Origin: Rhizophagus irregularis
Lineage: Eukaryota; Glomeromycota; Glomeromycetes; Glomerales; Glomeraceae
Direction of reading: 5' to 3'
Assembly (NCBI RefSeq): GCF_026210795.1
Contig: NC_089450.1
Location: forward strand, 2,790,001 to 2,854,000
Length of the DNA stretch: 64,000 bases
Shown: positions 35,448-48,718 of the stretch, piece after piece
How positions within the stretch are numbered: position 1 is the stretch's first letter
Layout of the letters: each line of letters begins with the position of its first letter
The notes under the pieces: generated by a model
Told to the model about the DNA's origin: nothing
The model's database searches: none
The model's input: only the letters and a program-made list of their open reading frames with translations
Made by a program: the position numbers and the translations under genes

Positions 35448-37459
35448 AAATTTTATTACGCAATTCAATTTTTGTTTTTTATTTATTGAACTTAACAATT
35501 ATTTTAACCAAATACTTACGATTCACTTTATTGTCAGCGCATAATCATATAATTCATATTAAAATTTGTCTTCTACAACCTTGAATTTTTCTTTTTCTTT
35601 TTTTATTATTTTCTCTCCAAATTCTATAGAAAATTTTTCTTTATTGTTTTCAAATATACAGTAAATAAAACATTTATTTTATATATCATTATATTTATTA
35701 CTAAGACACAATACAGGGGTAGGATACACGGATGCGTCGCCATCGTAGTATATTTAGACGGAGTAAAGTTTTGATTTGCGTACAATTTAAGATTTTTTTG
35801 TCCATAGTTTGGTCATCAAAGATTGCGTATTTTTATCAAAATTTTTTTATATGTAAAAAATTAGTTTGTGTATTTTTGGCCTAAATTTGTAATCTTATAT
35901 ATATAATACTATTGTACCGACATACTTATTCAGCTAACCGCATTGTAATAGCATTGTAATACTATTGTAATATTTAATTGATTTAAATGAAGAAAATTTC
36001 TAAGGATTGAAAAGTGAAATTTTAACTATTTTGAAAAAATATTATTGAAAAATGGTAAAATTATTTTTTCACATTAGTATTTGGTTTATAAATAATATAG
36101 AAGCCATGATAAAATAATTAATATGAACTTAATGTCTGAAATTTTATTTGTGTAATTTTGTAGGATTTTCAATATCAGGTGTCATAAAAAGTCTCTGTGT
36201 AACGGCAGTCGGCTAAAATTTTTCACCTGACCCCTATATATATATTTCTTGGTCCTTTATTACTGATAAAAGTTAAAGATTATGCTATGTGCCTATGTCA
36301 CCACATATAAGCATTAACAAATACGCATAGCTTACACTTCAAAATATTTATGAAAAAGAAATTTACATTCCACATATGTTTATCAGATTTTTAGTTACTA
36401 GTATTACATTTTGTAATTATTGTAATTATTCTAACAATTATATTTATTTTTTTTTAAAAAAAAATAGATTGCTGTTGTTATCAAATTATCTTGTCCAATT
36501 GAAATTTAGTGTAATAGTTTTAAGCAATTTATCTCAAACTATGTTCAACCAAGTAATTTACATGTATTTATTTCAATAACTTAATAGTAAATAAATGTAT
36601 TAAGTTAATTGTGTTGTAATATATATAATCATATTACTTGTACATTGATTATGATATCGAGTTATATCTCAATGAACAACAAAAAGAAAATTTCTATAAA
36701 GAACATAGAAAAAATTTATTTAAAATTAATTATCGCCAAAAAAAAAAAAAGGCTTAACTTGCCCGTGTGAATATGTGATGATTTAAAAAAAAGTAATTGT
36801 TGGGATGGGATTCGGAAAAAATTAATATATCGCGGTGGTGATACGATGTCGTATCCAATGCATCCACATGCATATCGATAATTTTAAACAACTACGCTGG
36901 GAATATTATTATTATCCTCCTGAATACCCTCATCTTATAGAAATAACCGAAAGGATTTTATAATTAAAATTAATATCTTACTATTATGTTAGTGTTTATT
37001 ATATATTATATTTTAAAAAATATTCATTGTTCTTTATACCCTATGTCTTCGATTTTATGTTATAATGATGGAAAGTTCTTTAAATTTCTAAAAAAATTTA
37101 TGGTTGTAAAATTACCTATCAAATTATTATGTATCACGTGCATATTGCTTCAATATAATGGCATGTATAAAAAATACCTTTTCTTTCGTTTAGTCATGCC
37201 TTCAGTTAGGGTAAATAAAACTCACATATGGCGGGGTTGGACGTAACTAACCAGGATTATTGTTATACACGATTATTACACAATTTATTTAGTGCTACTA
37301 TAATAATCGTTTTAGTGATTTGTTGTAATGGTTTGGTTATATAAAATTATCATTATTGTTGTGATTATGTGATAATTAGTAAATTAAAATGTTTACAATA
37401 AGTCAATAACTCATGAATTTTTCATATGTTCTATACTGTAAGAATTGTTCTACTAAAAC
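35448..37459. other. Intergenic region
   Basis: AT-rich. The frames at 36376-36579 and 36986-37246 look like random AT-rich translation. I see no terminal repeats or RNA genes. Confidence 0.5.
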
Positions 37460-38150
37460 AGGAACTTCTAAGCCATATTTTTTAAGCCATATTATGCTAA
37501 GCCTAATGTAATTAATCTGGTTCAGCCCAACTTAAGGTCAAACTTGTTAAAACTCAAACCAGATTATATTGCATTAGCTTGAAATTACCAGTTGGAATTG
37601 GGCTACTAATTGGACCAATAGTTTCAACTCAAACAGAAACCTCAAAGCCAATTGGCTTGGACTAGCAATAATTTTTGATATTTAATAATATATTTTTATT
37701 TTTAAAAATTTAATCATTTATTACATATATTATAACCATTAAATTAATAACTCTAATAATAGCAAAGTTTGGTTCTAATGATTCTATAAATCTTTTTTAG
37801 ATTCTATAAAATCTTTTTATTAAGTTAAAATTTATTTGTTAGAATCATTTTCCTTTTTTTTTTAATAAAGCAATTAAATATATATATATTTATTTATTTA
37901 TTTTGTTTATTTATAAAGTCAGAGGACACTGCTTATTTTACTGAGTTTCTAAAATTCTCTAATAATATTTGAACAAACCTATCAATCTAGTACTGCCCAG
38001 TTCTCACATTATACTAAGCCTATGCTAAGCCATAAGCTCATAATATGCTAAGCTATAATATGTTAAACTACTATATCATGCTAAGCCCATATTGTCATAT
38101 CATACTAAGCCATATTATACTTCCAAGCCATATTGTGCATATTGTTCATA
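37460..38150. repeat. Dispersed TAAGCCATATTATGC-type repeats
   Basis: Variants of CTAAGCCATATTATGCTAAG recur at 37466-37505 and many times at 38010-38130. Between them lies GC-richer text with inverted pieces such as AATCTGGTT and AACCAGATT. It may be a diverged repeat element whose two ends share the motif, but no clean termini are visible. Confidence 0.45.
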
Positions 38151-38268
38151 TATTAGTGTTTTATTCTTTTTTATTCATTCCTGACATTTGAAAAATTTAT
38201 AAATGATAGATGACAAGAAAAATTAGTATATTTTGTCAAAAAATTTAATGAACTCATAACACAAAGTA

Positions 38269-38665
38269 CACTCCCCGTCAAAAGTATTGGACCACTTTAA
38301 AATTATCACAAATTAGTTGAATAACCATTGCTATCCATTACAACTTGAATTCTTTTTGGCATACTTTCTACTAAATTTTCTGAAATTTTTGGTTCAATTT
38401 CTTCCACTTTTCCTCCAAATCAACCATCAATTCTTCAAGATTTTTTGGATGTGAGCATGTTTATAACTCCTGATATCCATGTTCGCAACCTGTATTATAA
38501 TATCGATATATACAGAACCCATTATTTTGCCAGAAACTTGATACTGTAGAAATTAAACAACTTACATCGTATTTTTCATGAAGAGATGAGCGTCATTTTG
38601 GAACAATAAAAAATGAGATTCATCATTCCATATTATTGTATCTCACTCAGAATCCCAATCATTTA
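38269..38665 (-). pseudogene. Tc1/mariner transposase relic, C-terminal part with TIR
   Basis: CACTCCCCGTCAAAAGTATT (from 38269, preceded by TA) is a typical Tc1-type terminus. Read on the minus strand, the transposase pieces are IIWNDESHFLLFQNDAHLF with the first catalytic Asp, then HPKNLEELMVDLEEKWKK, and SMPKRIQVVMDSNGYSTNL before the stop at 38306-38308. Stops and frame changes occur, and the middle with the second Asp is lost or garbled. The N-terminal part continues beyond an inserted hAT fragment, at 39006-39365. Confidence 0.8.
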
Positions 38666-38688
38666 GGAAAATAATTCAAAGATTGCAT

Positions 38689-39003
38689 TTACATCAGATA
38701 TGTGGACATCAGATACTGGTGTGCCTTATATGGTTCTTACTGCACATTGAATAAATAATGAGTGGAATTTAAAACATGCAGTAATTGCACATACTGGATT
38801 GCAAATTCAAAAAGTCACCTATAAAATTCTTCAAGACTTTTCTATTGCAACTAAAGCTTTAGCAATTACCATAGATAATGGTGCAAATCACGATAAAATT
38901 GCTTGCAGCTACACTTTCAAATGAATTGCAAGTGGATTTTAATGTTATTAGATGTGGTACTCATTCTATCACCTTTGTAGTTAATGTTGGTTTGGGAAAA
39001 GTT
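38689..39003 (+). pseudogene. hAT transposase fragment inside the Tc1 relic
   Basis: The plus strand reads FTSDMWTSDTGVPYMVLTAH, EWNLKHAVIAHTG, KALAITIDNGANHDKI and LQVDFNVIRCGTHSI. This is the order of the RNase-H-like core of hAT transposases (SDxWTS with the catalytic Asp, TDNxxN, C.aH). Stops and a frame change break it, and no terminal repeats are visible. It lies in opposite orientation between the two halves of a Tc1 transposase. Confidence 0.75.
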
Positions 39004-39005
39004 TG

Positions 39006-39365
39006 ATAGAGTACGGGCCATAACACCATTCTAAACTTTTTTTTACAATTTGTTTCTGATACCAAAGGTTTTCTTTTCCAAGCGTGACCATAAAAGCCTT
39101 CAGCATGTAGGGTTTGCTTTATAGTACTAGAACTTACTGAAGTTATTGATGTCTCATTGAATTTTTCTGTAATTTCTTCTAAAGATTGTTATCTGTCCTC
39201 TTTAATGGTTTTTACAAGATGAGTATTTAAAATTTGATGTTCTGTCTTATATTTTCAATAATATTATGTATAGTTGACTTAGGGTGGTTAAGAATATCTT
39301 TAATACTTCATTCACTATGATCACATTTTCAGAGGTCATTCAATTCACCAAGTTTTCAGGTTTTT
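39006..39365 (-). pseudogene. Tc1/mariner transposase relic, N-terminal part
   Basis: The minus strand reads a helix-turn-helix type N-terminal region: DLSENVI, LHLVKTIKEDR, SLEEITEKFNETSITSVSS and TIKQTLHAEGFYGHAWKRKP. It fits the part of a Tc1 transposase that precedes the catalytic piece at 38269-38665. Stops are present. No matching outer TIR was found to the right. Confidence 0.75.
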
Positions 39366-42300
39366 AGCATTAAAAAAATATATATTTGATATTAGAGGTC
39401 TGAGCTATGTTATGAAATATTTGAAAAAAATAAGCGAAAGAAAATGGTTAAAAAGTTTTCTCATTGCTTTACTAGTTTACTGCATCAAAATAGACATATA
39501 ATAGACAACTTTCTTGGCCAGATTGAACTGAATAAAGCAAAATTTTTAATTTTTAAAGTTTATAAATGTGTTCTTTAAGACGAACAAAAAAAGTTGACTC
39601 ATTTTATGCATTATATCAAAAGTTATGATCAATAAAATTACATTTGTGTAATGATAAACATGTGGTATAATACTTAAGTGTACATCAGCTTGGTCAGCTA
39701 ATTGATTATAAACAGAATTAAACCTACAACCAGAAAAGTGAATACAAGATGAAAATACCCAAAAAGCACATGATAATTTATACCTGCCAATTAATCCAAA
39801 TGATAAGGATTTTGATATATATTCACTTCAACAAGAAATATACAAATTTATATATACAGAAAGAGTTGGAACTATATTAATTATAAATGGAGAAAAAAAT
39901 ATCCAGCTATAGTTGTTAATTTGTACTTATTTTTTATATATGAGATTCTATCATATAATCAGCATACCAGTTGCAGCCTATTTCAATCTCCTGGCAATTA
40001 ACACACTTACAAGTATGTCTAATAATTTAATGAATTTTAAAAAATTATTTATTTAAGGAAAAAAAAGTATTAGCAGTAAAGTGAAATCAACCTTCTATTT
40101 CAACCTTTAAGAATAATAAGTTAGAACTTTATTATTATTCAGTTATCTGATATACTATTCAACCTATAAATTTTAACTATACCATCACTCATATTCTATA
40201 TTAGAAAATTTATAATTGCAACCATATGATTGTTCTTACATCTGGTGAAAGGTCTTCAAGGGGCTGTTTAAATAAAATGACAATTAACTTTGGTACTTAA
40301 TTAAACAATACATTAATAACTGATAATAAAAACAAAAGGATCTATTTTATAAAAAACAACTGTTCATTACTTAAATTTTTGAAAATAGTGTTAATTATAC
40401 AAAAGAAACCTTGGCAAAAGAAGCTTTTCCAAATAATCCTTTTGTAGTTAAGGAGGTTTCAGATAGCTCTTACTGGAGTAACTCATCATTCCCAATGGTA
40501 GCTTTATGTCAGTTGATTATAATAAGGAGGAAGAAGTAAAAAATCAAAACATCTTATAGCAAAACAAAGTAGTAAATTATAGTAAATAATTTTCCAGACA
40601 AAGATAGTACTCTAGAAAGAATAATTAGTTAATTAAAAAAGGAATGCCACAAAGTGAGAATCCGAAATTATCAAAATAAAGACTAACAATTTAAAGAAAT
40701 AATAACCATTACAATAACTAAAGAATTTAAAGTTTTAACTCATTTTGGTAATATTGGTAAATTTTTGATGGTTTAATTATAACAATAAGATTTACTATTC
40801 CAAATGAAAATGAAAAATATTATAAGAATCCTCACAAATTGGATGGCATCTTGATGATTAGCACCATTTTTACTGTGACTTAATAATAATAAAGAAAGTT
40901 GAAGCCCCTAAATATTGATGTGTAGGAAAAATTAGTTGCAAAGTATTACCATAATAGCTTAACTCCTTTTTTATAGATATCAAAAAGAAACAATTGAAAT
41001 AGAGCAGTAGTTTTATACAGCAAAAATTCTTCATATCTTTAAAATATTAAAAAGGTTTCTACGATCAGAACTAAATTAAGATACAATTTTAGAAAAAAAT
41101 ACAAGAATATATCAAAAAATTTAAATGGATCAAGTTGCTCAATTGGATCAAGTAGTCAAGGCAACTATTTAGCCTTTGGACTAGTTAATGATAAATAATT
41201 GTTACCAATCAACCTTTATTATCTACAAAAAGATTCAAAGAAAAAATTGAAAATTTTAATGTTAATAAGATAAAACAATAATTATTCAGTTCTTAATAAT
41301 AACTTATAATGGGGTCATCTAAAGCCATATTGATTCACATAATCAAGAACTACTCATACATGTATATTACATGATTAAACGTACAGTAGCTTTAGACATT
41401 ATAGAAAATTATTATAGAATGAATAATAAATTTTCAAAAGAGAAATAATTTGCACTCAAAGAGAAATTTGTTATATATATTGAATATTTAAAGTGCAAGT
41501 TTAAATGTAATAAAAAAAGGAACCCTATTAAATTTACTCATCATGAAATGGATTTATGGCCTGATGATCAAAAAAATGTGGTGTTAAAATAATAGCATAT
41601 TATTGTGATGCAATTGTAAAAATTCTCATATTTAATATTCAAATTCTAAATACCTTAACTATGATACATAATCATCAGGATGGTAACACAATCAGCATGA
41701 CCAAGCAAGATGATTTTAAATAATATTTTAAATTGAACAGTTATACTATGTAATGAAATTTGATAAACAAACTCTCAAATTGCTGACCAAAAATTTTCAT
41801 TTATATTCTTGTGATATTATAAAAAAATTCATTAGAACTTAATTGAATTATTTTAAAGTGCAATCATAATTAAACTCTATTTAATAATGCCAGCCTGGCT
41901 TAAACCTGATAAAGTCTGGCAAATTTTTGTCTTATTAGATATACATAATAAAACTACTGCATTTCTGAATATTTTGGATTTCAAACTGAAAAAACAAGAT
42001 AAGAAAATTCCTTCTCTTAAACCTAGCAAAGAAACAGATATGAAAGAAAATACCTGATATAAATTCAAAAATAAGAATATTGCCACAAGTTATATTAATT
42101 ATTAAGTTTTGATTTAAGTATTATTTTGGTATAATATATTTATAATTTTGCATCATTAGTATTTAAAATTCTCTATGAATATTTCTAATTACATATTGAT
42201 TAGTCAAAAATTTTTTTTTTAATATCCAATTATGATCAGAAAAGAATTCAAAATACTATTGGTTAACCAATAGTATGATTATAACTGGCTGTAAATAGAT

Positions 42301-45300
42301 TGGAAGTTCCTGGATCATTATATAATAGTATTCCATTGGGCTGGCCGAATTACATTATGGATGTAGTTGATGTCTTACCACACAATAATATTAGATTATT
42401 AATACTGAAGTTATTGATAATATTTTTATACATCACCCTTGTAAAAAAGCAAAAAAATTAATTAATAAGATTAATTGGAATGTGAGATATGTATTTGGAA
42501 AAGCAATGTAAAATTTAAGGATATTTTATAAGACTAAACATCTAATATAACCATAACCATAACTCTTTCTAAAAATTATAATCACTATAAGTATAAGAAA
42601 GAATTACAGCAATAATTATTCCATGGTAATAAAGAGTGTGAACTTAAGTTAATAAATTCAAATACAAAATAATAGATAAATAAACTTAAAATAATGGCCA
42701 AGAATTCTGAGCTGAAAGTCTACAAAAGTTTATCAAACTACACTATACAGAAGCTTTCATATTAAATTCATAAATTGGGAAACAAAAACCAGCCAATACA
42801 AAATTTTTACAAAACAAGTTATCAGAAATTTATGAAAAAGTTGTTATTTAATTAACAATGCAATATTGATAAATCATAAAAATTATAGTTCAAAAAGTTA
42901 GATTACAGATATTCTTAGTATAACTAGAATTCTTAATAGTACCCTTAGAATACTAGATGTTTAAAATTTTCTATATTACAATTATAACTAAAGTTAACTG
43001 AAAACTTATTATTAAAAATTAATCAAACTGGAAAAAATTGGACATACATCACTTTAAATATGATGAATCTTGAAATTACAAGGCAATTTATAGTGCTACC
43101 TAATACTACTGATTTCCTATCACACTTATTCACTTATTTAATTTAACAAGATTGAAATTAAATGGTGGTGAAGAATGAAATTGTTTGGAACACTATATTA
43201 TTACTTTAAACATGATGAATTCTGAAATTACAAGACAATTTATTTATAGTGCTACCTAATATCACTGATTTTCTATCACACTTATTTAATTTAACAAGAT
43301 TGAAATTAAATAGTGGTGAAGAATGAAATTGTTTGGAACACTATATTATTTTACTGTATTAATATAATTCCAATGCAATTAGGGCAGATATATTTTAAAA
43401 TCTAGAATAGTTAAAAATATTAAATTCTTATAATGGTCCATCAAATGTAATCAACACTTTTTTTTCTAAGGCATACCTCCTTCTTAATGGCCTTTTGCAG
43501 AATTTATTTCTCAGAATTTCTTCTCAAATACTGAAAGAAATATTCCTCAACATCCTTTATATTATAAGAGAATCCTACCATTTAAAATATATAGGTAGTA
43601 TTTTATTTTGTAAATATAAAAAAGTCAAAAAATCAGAATTAAAAGCAACAAATAAATTGATGGTACTGGAAAACCAACATCATGTTAATGAAGAAATTAT
43701 TAAAAATTTTATTAAAAAACAATGGGAATTCTACATAATTTGGCTACTAAAAAGGTCAGCTTAAAGCAGCACCTGTATATAGCTATATAAACCTATATTA
43801 GATAAAGTAGGATTAAGCAACAAAAATCTAAAACTAGATTTCAACAAATTTAAAAGTGATAATTTTAAATTAAAAAATGAAGCTGAAAGTAAGAAGGAGT
43901 TATTTTATAGAAATGCTTTAATATTCTTATTAAAATATTACAGCAACAGATAAGGAATAACCACTTACTTTAAACCAGATTGAAAAAAATATAAATGAGT
44001 TGAAAAGAAAACTCGGAAAGAATAAGTTCACACTTTACAAGCATTTATATTCTGACATGAGTAAGATTCCTATTTACACATACATGAAGATCCTAATTCT
44101 TTAAGATACATCTAAATTGAAGTATTTTGAAATATAATAATATATTATTAATAAAATGAATATTAAAAACACTACAACAAAATGTTGCAAAAAAACGCCT
44201 ATACTTTAATTAATTGAAAATCAAAATTGAATCAAAGGAATTGTAATTCTTTCACTCGGATACTCAATATTATACTCAATATACTCAAACTAAATATACT
44301 GAATATACTAAATATATAATACAAAAATTTGATATGAAAAAAAGATTATTAAACAAAAAAAAAAACTAACAAAAGACAGTACAATCTTATAAGGGTAATT
44401 ATAATATAACATCAATTTCCCAAATAACTTTATTTGCTGATTTTGATTCACTGTTACATTACTTTCAAAGTTGTAACTTATTCATATATTATAGAAATAT
44501 TTTGGTGGTTAATATAAGCCTTATATTTCATGCTCAAGCACCTAGATCACACAGGCATATGAAAAAAAGCTCAACTGTTTATTCTGATCCAGAATAACCA
44601 GTTTATTTTATATATTTGTTATGTATTTATTCTCACTTACTGTATTTGTATTAAATTAGTAAATTATATATTAATTATAGACTGGGGATTGCATCATTTT
44701 TTTCTTAATACTTCATAACAAATATGCTTCACTTTGAATATAACAATATAATTTCTGTCATATGCATTTTCATTTAGTACTACATCATGATTTAAACTTC
44801 ATTGTATATAATAATTCAAGAACAAATGAAAACACATATTAAAGAAAAATTGGATGCTGATGAATAATGTGTTAGTATTCTCCAGAAATCTGAAGTAAAG
44901 GGTTTGATGTTTGACAAGTTGTGGGATAAAAAAATTAAGACTGCTATGAATAATGTTTCAATTTGTATCATATGATTGTATTAGTTAACAAAGATGTACT
45001 AATTTAGTAAACCAATTAGCTGCTTGGTGCAATCCATTCAAAAAGAGGTTACTATGTTAGACGTGTTAAGAATGGTCTATAGTCCACATTTGGTATAAAC
45101 TGAATCAAACTATTTAGAAATTACTTCATGAAACACCAGATGAAAGAATGGAAACAGCATAATTAAAAAACTATAAATATCAGCAGCCTTTATGTAAGGA
45201 TTACCATGTAATATTTCTGGAGTTAATGTAAGGAAGAACACATTTTTTATATTAGGATGATATTTTTTTAAAAAAAAGAAAAAAAATGATTTTTAAAAAA

Positions 45301-45378
45301 AACAATCTCACATTGTTATTACTTATATTCTTTGATTTTATTATTCCATTGTTATGGTTTAAACTTAAGGCATCAATT
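39366..45378 (+). pseudogene. Debris of a large unidentified coding region
   Basis: Many plus-strand stretches of 30-55 codons read as protein: LYLPINPNDKDFDIYSLQQ (about 39780), TLAKEAFPNNPFVVKEVSD (about 40407), IKRTVALDIIENYYRMNNK (about 41373), KCNKKRNPIKFTHHEMDLW (about 41503), KATNKLMVLENQHHVNEE (about 43640), NKNLKLDFNKFKSDNFKLK (about 43818) and LNQIEKNINELKRKLGK (about 43973). Stops and frame changes separate them, and several stops fall where Gln or Arg would fit, as if by C-to-T change. No domain is recognised. It could be one old, long transposon gene or several. Confidence 0.35.
43051..43350. repeat. Tandem duplication, unit about 152 bp
   Basis: Two copies begin ACTTTAAATATGATGAAT and ACTTTAAACATGATGAAT (43051 and 43203) and end GAAATTGTTTGGAACACT. 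Small indels distinguish them. Confidence 0.75.
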
Positions 45379-45381
45379 AAG

Positions 45382-45581
45382 TACTATGCAAATGTAATGG
45401 GAAGAAATGTAAGAAACAAAGATCAGAAGCCCAAGAGAAAGGTGGCAATCATTGTTACACTTGTCAAAAACCAGTCATCTTTTATGATGCTTATGCCAAC
45501 TATAATATTGGAAAAATGAGATGTGACAAATGTCACGAAGGAAATAATAACAATAAAAGACTACCTACTCCAAGTATATAA
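45382..45581 (+). pseudogene. Zinc-ribbon-like terminal exon
   Basis: After a possible acceptor (CAATTAAG), one frame stays open to the TAA at 45579-45581. It reads LCKCNGKKCKKQRSEAQEK, then HCYTCQKPVIFYDAY and GKMRCDKCHEGNNNNKR. The CxC/C and paired CxxC spacing suggests a zinc-binding end of a protein. The overlapping longer frame that starts at 45286 is in another phase and carries no such pattern. It may be the last exon of the decayed ORF upstream. Confidence 0.4.
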
Positions 45582-47790
45582 CTATGACAGATTAGTACTT
45601 TCAAATTTTAAATATATTTATTCTTTGGTAGTCCTTTAAAACTCTTAACTATCTAAATCAGATATAATTTATATAGAAATATAATAAGCTCAACAAAAAT
45701 ATAAAAATGAATACTTTTGTTATTGTTCAAAAATAAAAATCTTACATTAAGGTTTTAATTTAATAATAAGAGAGATGAAATTATATTAGTTATATTAAAG
45801 AGCTTTATAATGAAAAATCAGTTTCAGGAATCATCAAATACTGTTTCAAACAGATTCCAATGGTAACCCAAGAGCAATAATGATACCAATATCAAATATG
45901 ACTACATCAGCAATACCAACTGCACCAGACATGTTGTATATGCTTCATATATTCTAAAGAAGGGGAAAATGAAGAGAAAACTAAATAAAGGGAGATGAAG
46001 AAACAAAGGGGAAAAGAAGAGAAAAAAAAAGAAAGTAGTAACTGAAGAAATTCATATGTCAATACCTGGAAGCTGGATGAACATTCTAGAGCCAACTCAC
46101 AACTCCAAAAAATGTCCAACAGCAGTGAATGTGTCATGGAAGACTGATTACAAAAGAATAATAGCCTCTTTCAGAATATCAGTTATTATCTTCAGAACTA
46201 CAAGATAGAGCTTTTCTGGTCAAGATTTGACAGAAAAATAACTTGTATCTTTTTCTGAGAAATCTGAATGGAACAATAATTCAAAGTCAAGAAGAGCCAA
46301 TATATTATAAGGGTAGTTTAAACCATAGAATACCCAAAATTTACTTTTGCAAAAAAGTTTATATGTATTTTAATAAATCAAGTAATGTTAATAAAATCAC
46401 AGCTTATTTTAACCTAAATGGATCTATAATGAAAGTTAATAGAACATTTTCACACTAAAAAAATGTTCAAAAGTTATTTGAAAGTAATTCTAAACAATCT
46501 CACAAGTTGTTGGACTTTAATAAGAGAAGATTATATTAAAAAAACTTACTCTTAAATACCTATATGCAATTATGCTTTATAAATCATAATGCATGCTAAT
46601 AACTAACGTACTTACAAAATAAAAATGAGAAACTTGCAAGTTCTCCTGATGCTTGATGCTTAATTCAGACAATTGAGAGTATTTACTGAGATTTCATGAA
46701 TTCATGATTAGTTTCTCATTTGGATAAACAGAATCATGATTGGAAAAAGCTAAATCATATATGTAAAGATGGAATCAATGATAATATTAATAATAAGGAA
46801 AATAAGGACAAAAAAAAATTACAGCAAATAATTAAAATAATAATTAAAGGAAAGTTTCTATGATTCAAATTCCTTATAAAATGAATTCATTAGGGAAGAT
46901 AATAACTTTAATTCTGATTTAGTAGTTTATAGTTAGTTAGTATAATAAAGTATAACAGAGAATTGATGGGCACATCTTCACAACATACTTTCTAATACTG
47001 ATAATAGTGACACATTATCAACATACATAAAGACCATTTCACTGCATCTTGTTCACATATTTCAGTATGCTAAAAAATACCATAACATCAAATACCCTAT
47101 CACATTTAACACTCATCCTTGCCACATAATGAAATAATAAAATTTGCTACTTTTTGATATCTAAGCCTAAAGGACTGGACCCTAATCTCATACAAAATCA
47201 ATAAAGACTTAAACAAGAAACCCATTTAAAAATTAGCCAATCTTCAAACTGGTACTATAATTTCTCTCTCTCTCTCTCTCTCAAGAGAATATGTTAAATA
47301 CATTAGTATATAAAGAATGTATTATACCAAACTGCTAAAGATTTCACCTCTGAAGGTTTTTTGCAAATTAGCAGATTATTTTTGGAAATTATCATGATTC
47401 AAGCTCACAGTTACTTATGAAAAATGAAAGTTAAAATTTTGAAAATTTAATTGTTCAGTATGGTTACAATATCGGATATTGAGTTATTTTCACTTTTATA
47501 ACCATCTTTCATTAATATTCAAGATATTATTAAAAATAAATAGTGAATTTATTGTTTACTTCACATTATAGTCTGGTAATTGTTTATACAACTGACCAAC
47601 CATTCTTTGTTTTTAAAAATTTTTAAAAAGCAAAACATCTCTATTAAAGATTGACTATAACAATTGGAATAAGTTTTATAACTGTTTTTATTTTACAAAT
47701 TATTTTTGTAACAGATCATAATAACTGGGTTATAAACTTTTAATCCTGTTGAACAAAAAAATTTTAATTTTATACCATGTTATCATGCAG
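45582..47790. other. AT-rich region with little signal
   Basis: Contains a (TC)n microsatellite at 47265-47282. The frames at 45907-46137 (minus) and 46243-46458 show no recognisable protein. I see no terminal repeats. Confidence 0.45.
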
Positions 47791-47795
47791 ATAAG

Positions 47796-48400
47796 CTATT
47801 AATGTTGTGCAAAGGATAAATATTAAATCAGAAATTACAGAAATTATTAAATTTGCATCAAAAGCTGGCATAGGTCTTTGTATATGCTATACCTTTAGAC
47901 CATGGGAAGATATTAATAGAATTATGGAGGCCTACCATGGTAAAATATATGAAGAGATACAAAAAGCACAAAAATCTATTCCCAACCTTTTTAATAGAAA
48001 ATGAAATATGGATCAAAAATTGAATAATGTTAAATTAGTTGAATATTCTTTATATATTTGGAAATCACAATCATTATATTTAATCTGATTTACAAATATA
48101 TGAAGAATATTTTCTCTTAAAAAATTTCTTTGTTTACAACAAATTTCGTCCCTTAAATTTATATTGGTTTAACTGGACTTTATAAAGGAGTAAAATGGTG
48201 GTCAAAAGAATCCAGGATATAAAGAATTAGATGCTTTAGAAAAAGTATTGAAAAATGAACCAGATGAAGAATTATTGAAAAGAAACTATTTTATCAATAA
48301 AAAATTAATAAAAACCGTAGGGCAAATACTCAAAGATGGTGACATGAACTTCAAGAACAAATCATTCACTCATAGTAATTGTAAAAGAATTTCAGAGTAA
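47796..48400 (+). pseudogene. Two exon-like blocks of an unidentified gene
   Basis: The first block (about 47796-48004) reads RINIKSEITEIIKFASKAG, LCICYTFRPWEDINRIMEA and KIYEEIQKAQKSIPN. The second begins after ATCCAG (48216) and reads YKELDALEKVLKNEPDEELL, INKKLIKTVGQILKDGDMN and THSNCKRISE, ending at TAA 48398-48400. Both look clearly coding and charged. Sequence between them carries stops and no clean donor after the first block, so the join is unknown. No domain is recognised; a 3' gene end or relic is likely. Confidence 0.4.
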
Positions 48401-48718
48401 GCAATAATTAATGATAATAAATTGTACATTAATATAAAGTCATTATTATCATTATTAAAAATTGGAAAAATTTTTCAAAAGTGTTTAGTAAATTAGTAAA
48501 TTCAAATAAATTTATTCTTTTATAGATCTTTAATTTATTTTCTGACAATAAAACAATATTTGTAACTACTGTATATTTATTAATTTTAATTAAGATCTTA
48601 ATCATATTTAGCTTAACAAATTACATAAAATATTAAAATCTTATATATATTTATATATATTTATATATATATATATTCGAATTAAATAATTCTAAATTTC
48701 ACTCATTGTATTGTTTAA

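Noticed and set aside
36376-37246. Two plus-strand frames (36376-36579, 36986-37246)
   Set aside because: Random AT-rich translation; no repeat of composition or splice context.
41877-42086. Minus-strand 69-codon frame
   Set aside because: It lies in decayed plus-strand coding debris and shows no motif.
45286-45519. Plus-strand 77-codon frame with a hydrophobic start
   Set aside because: The zinc-ribbon-like pattern is in a different phase (45382-45581), so this frame is its shadow.
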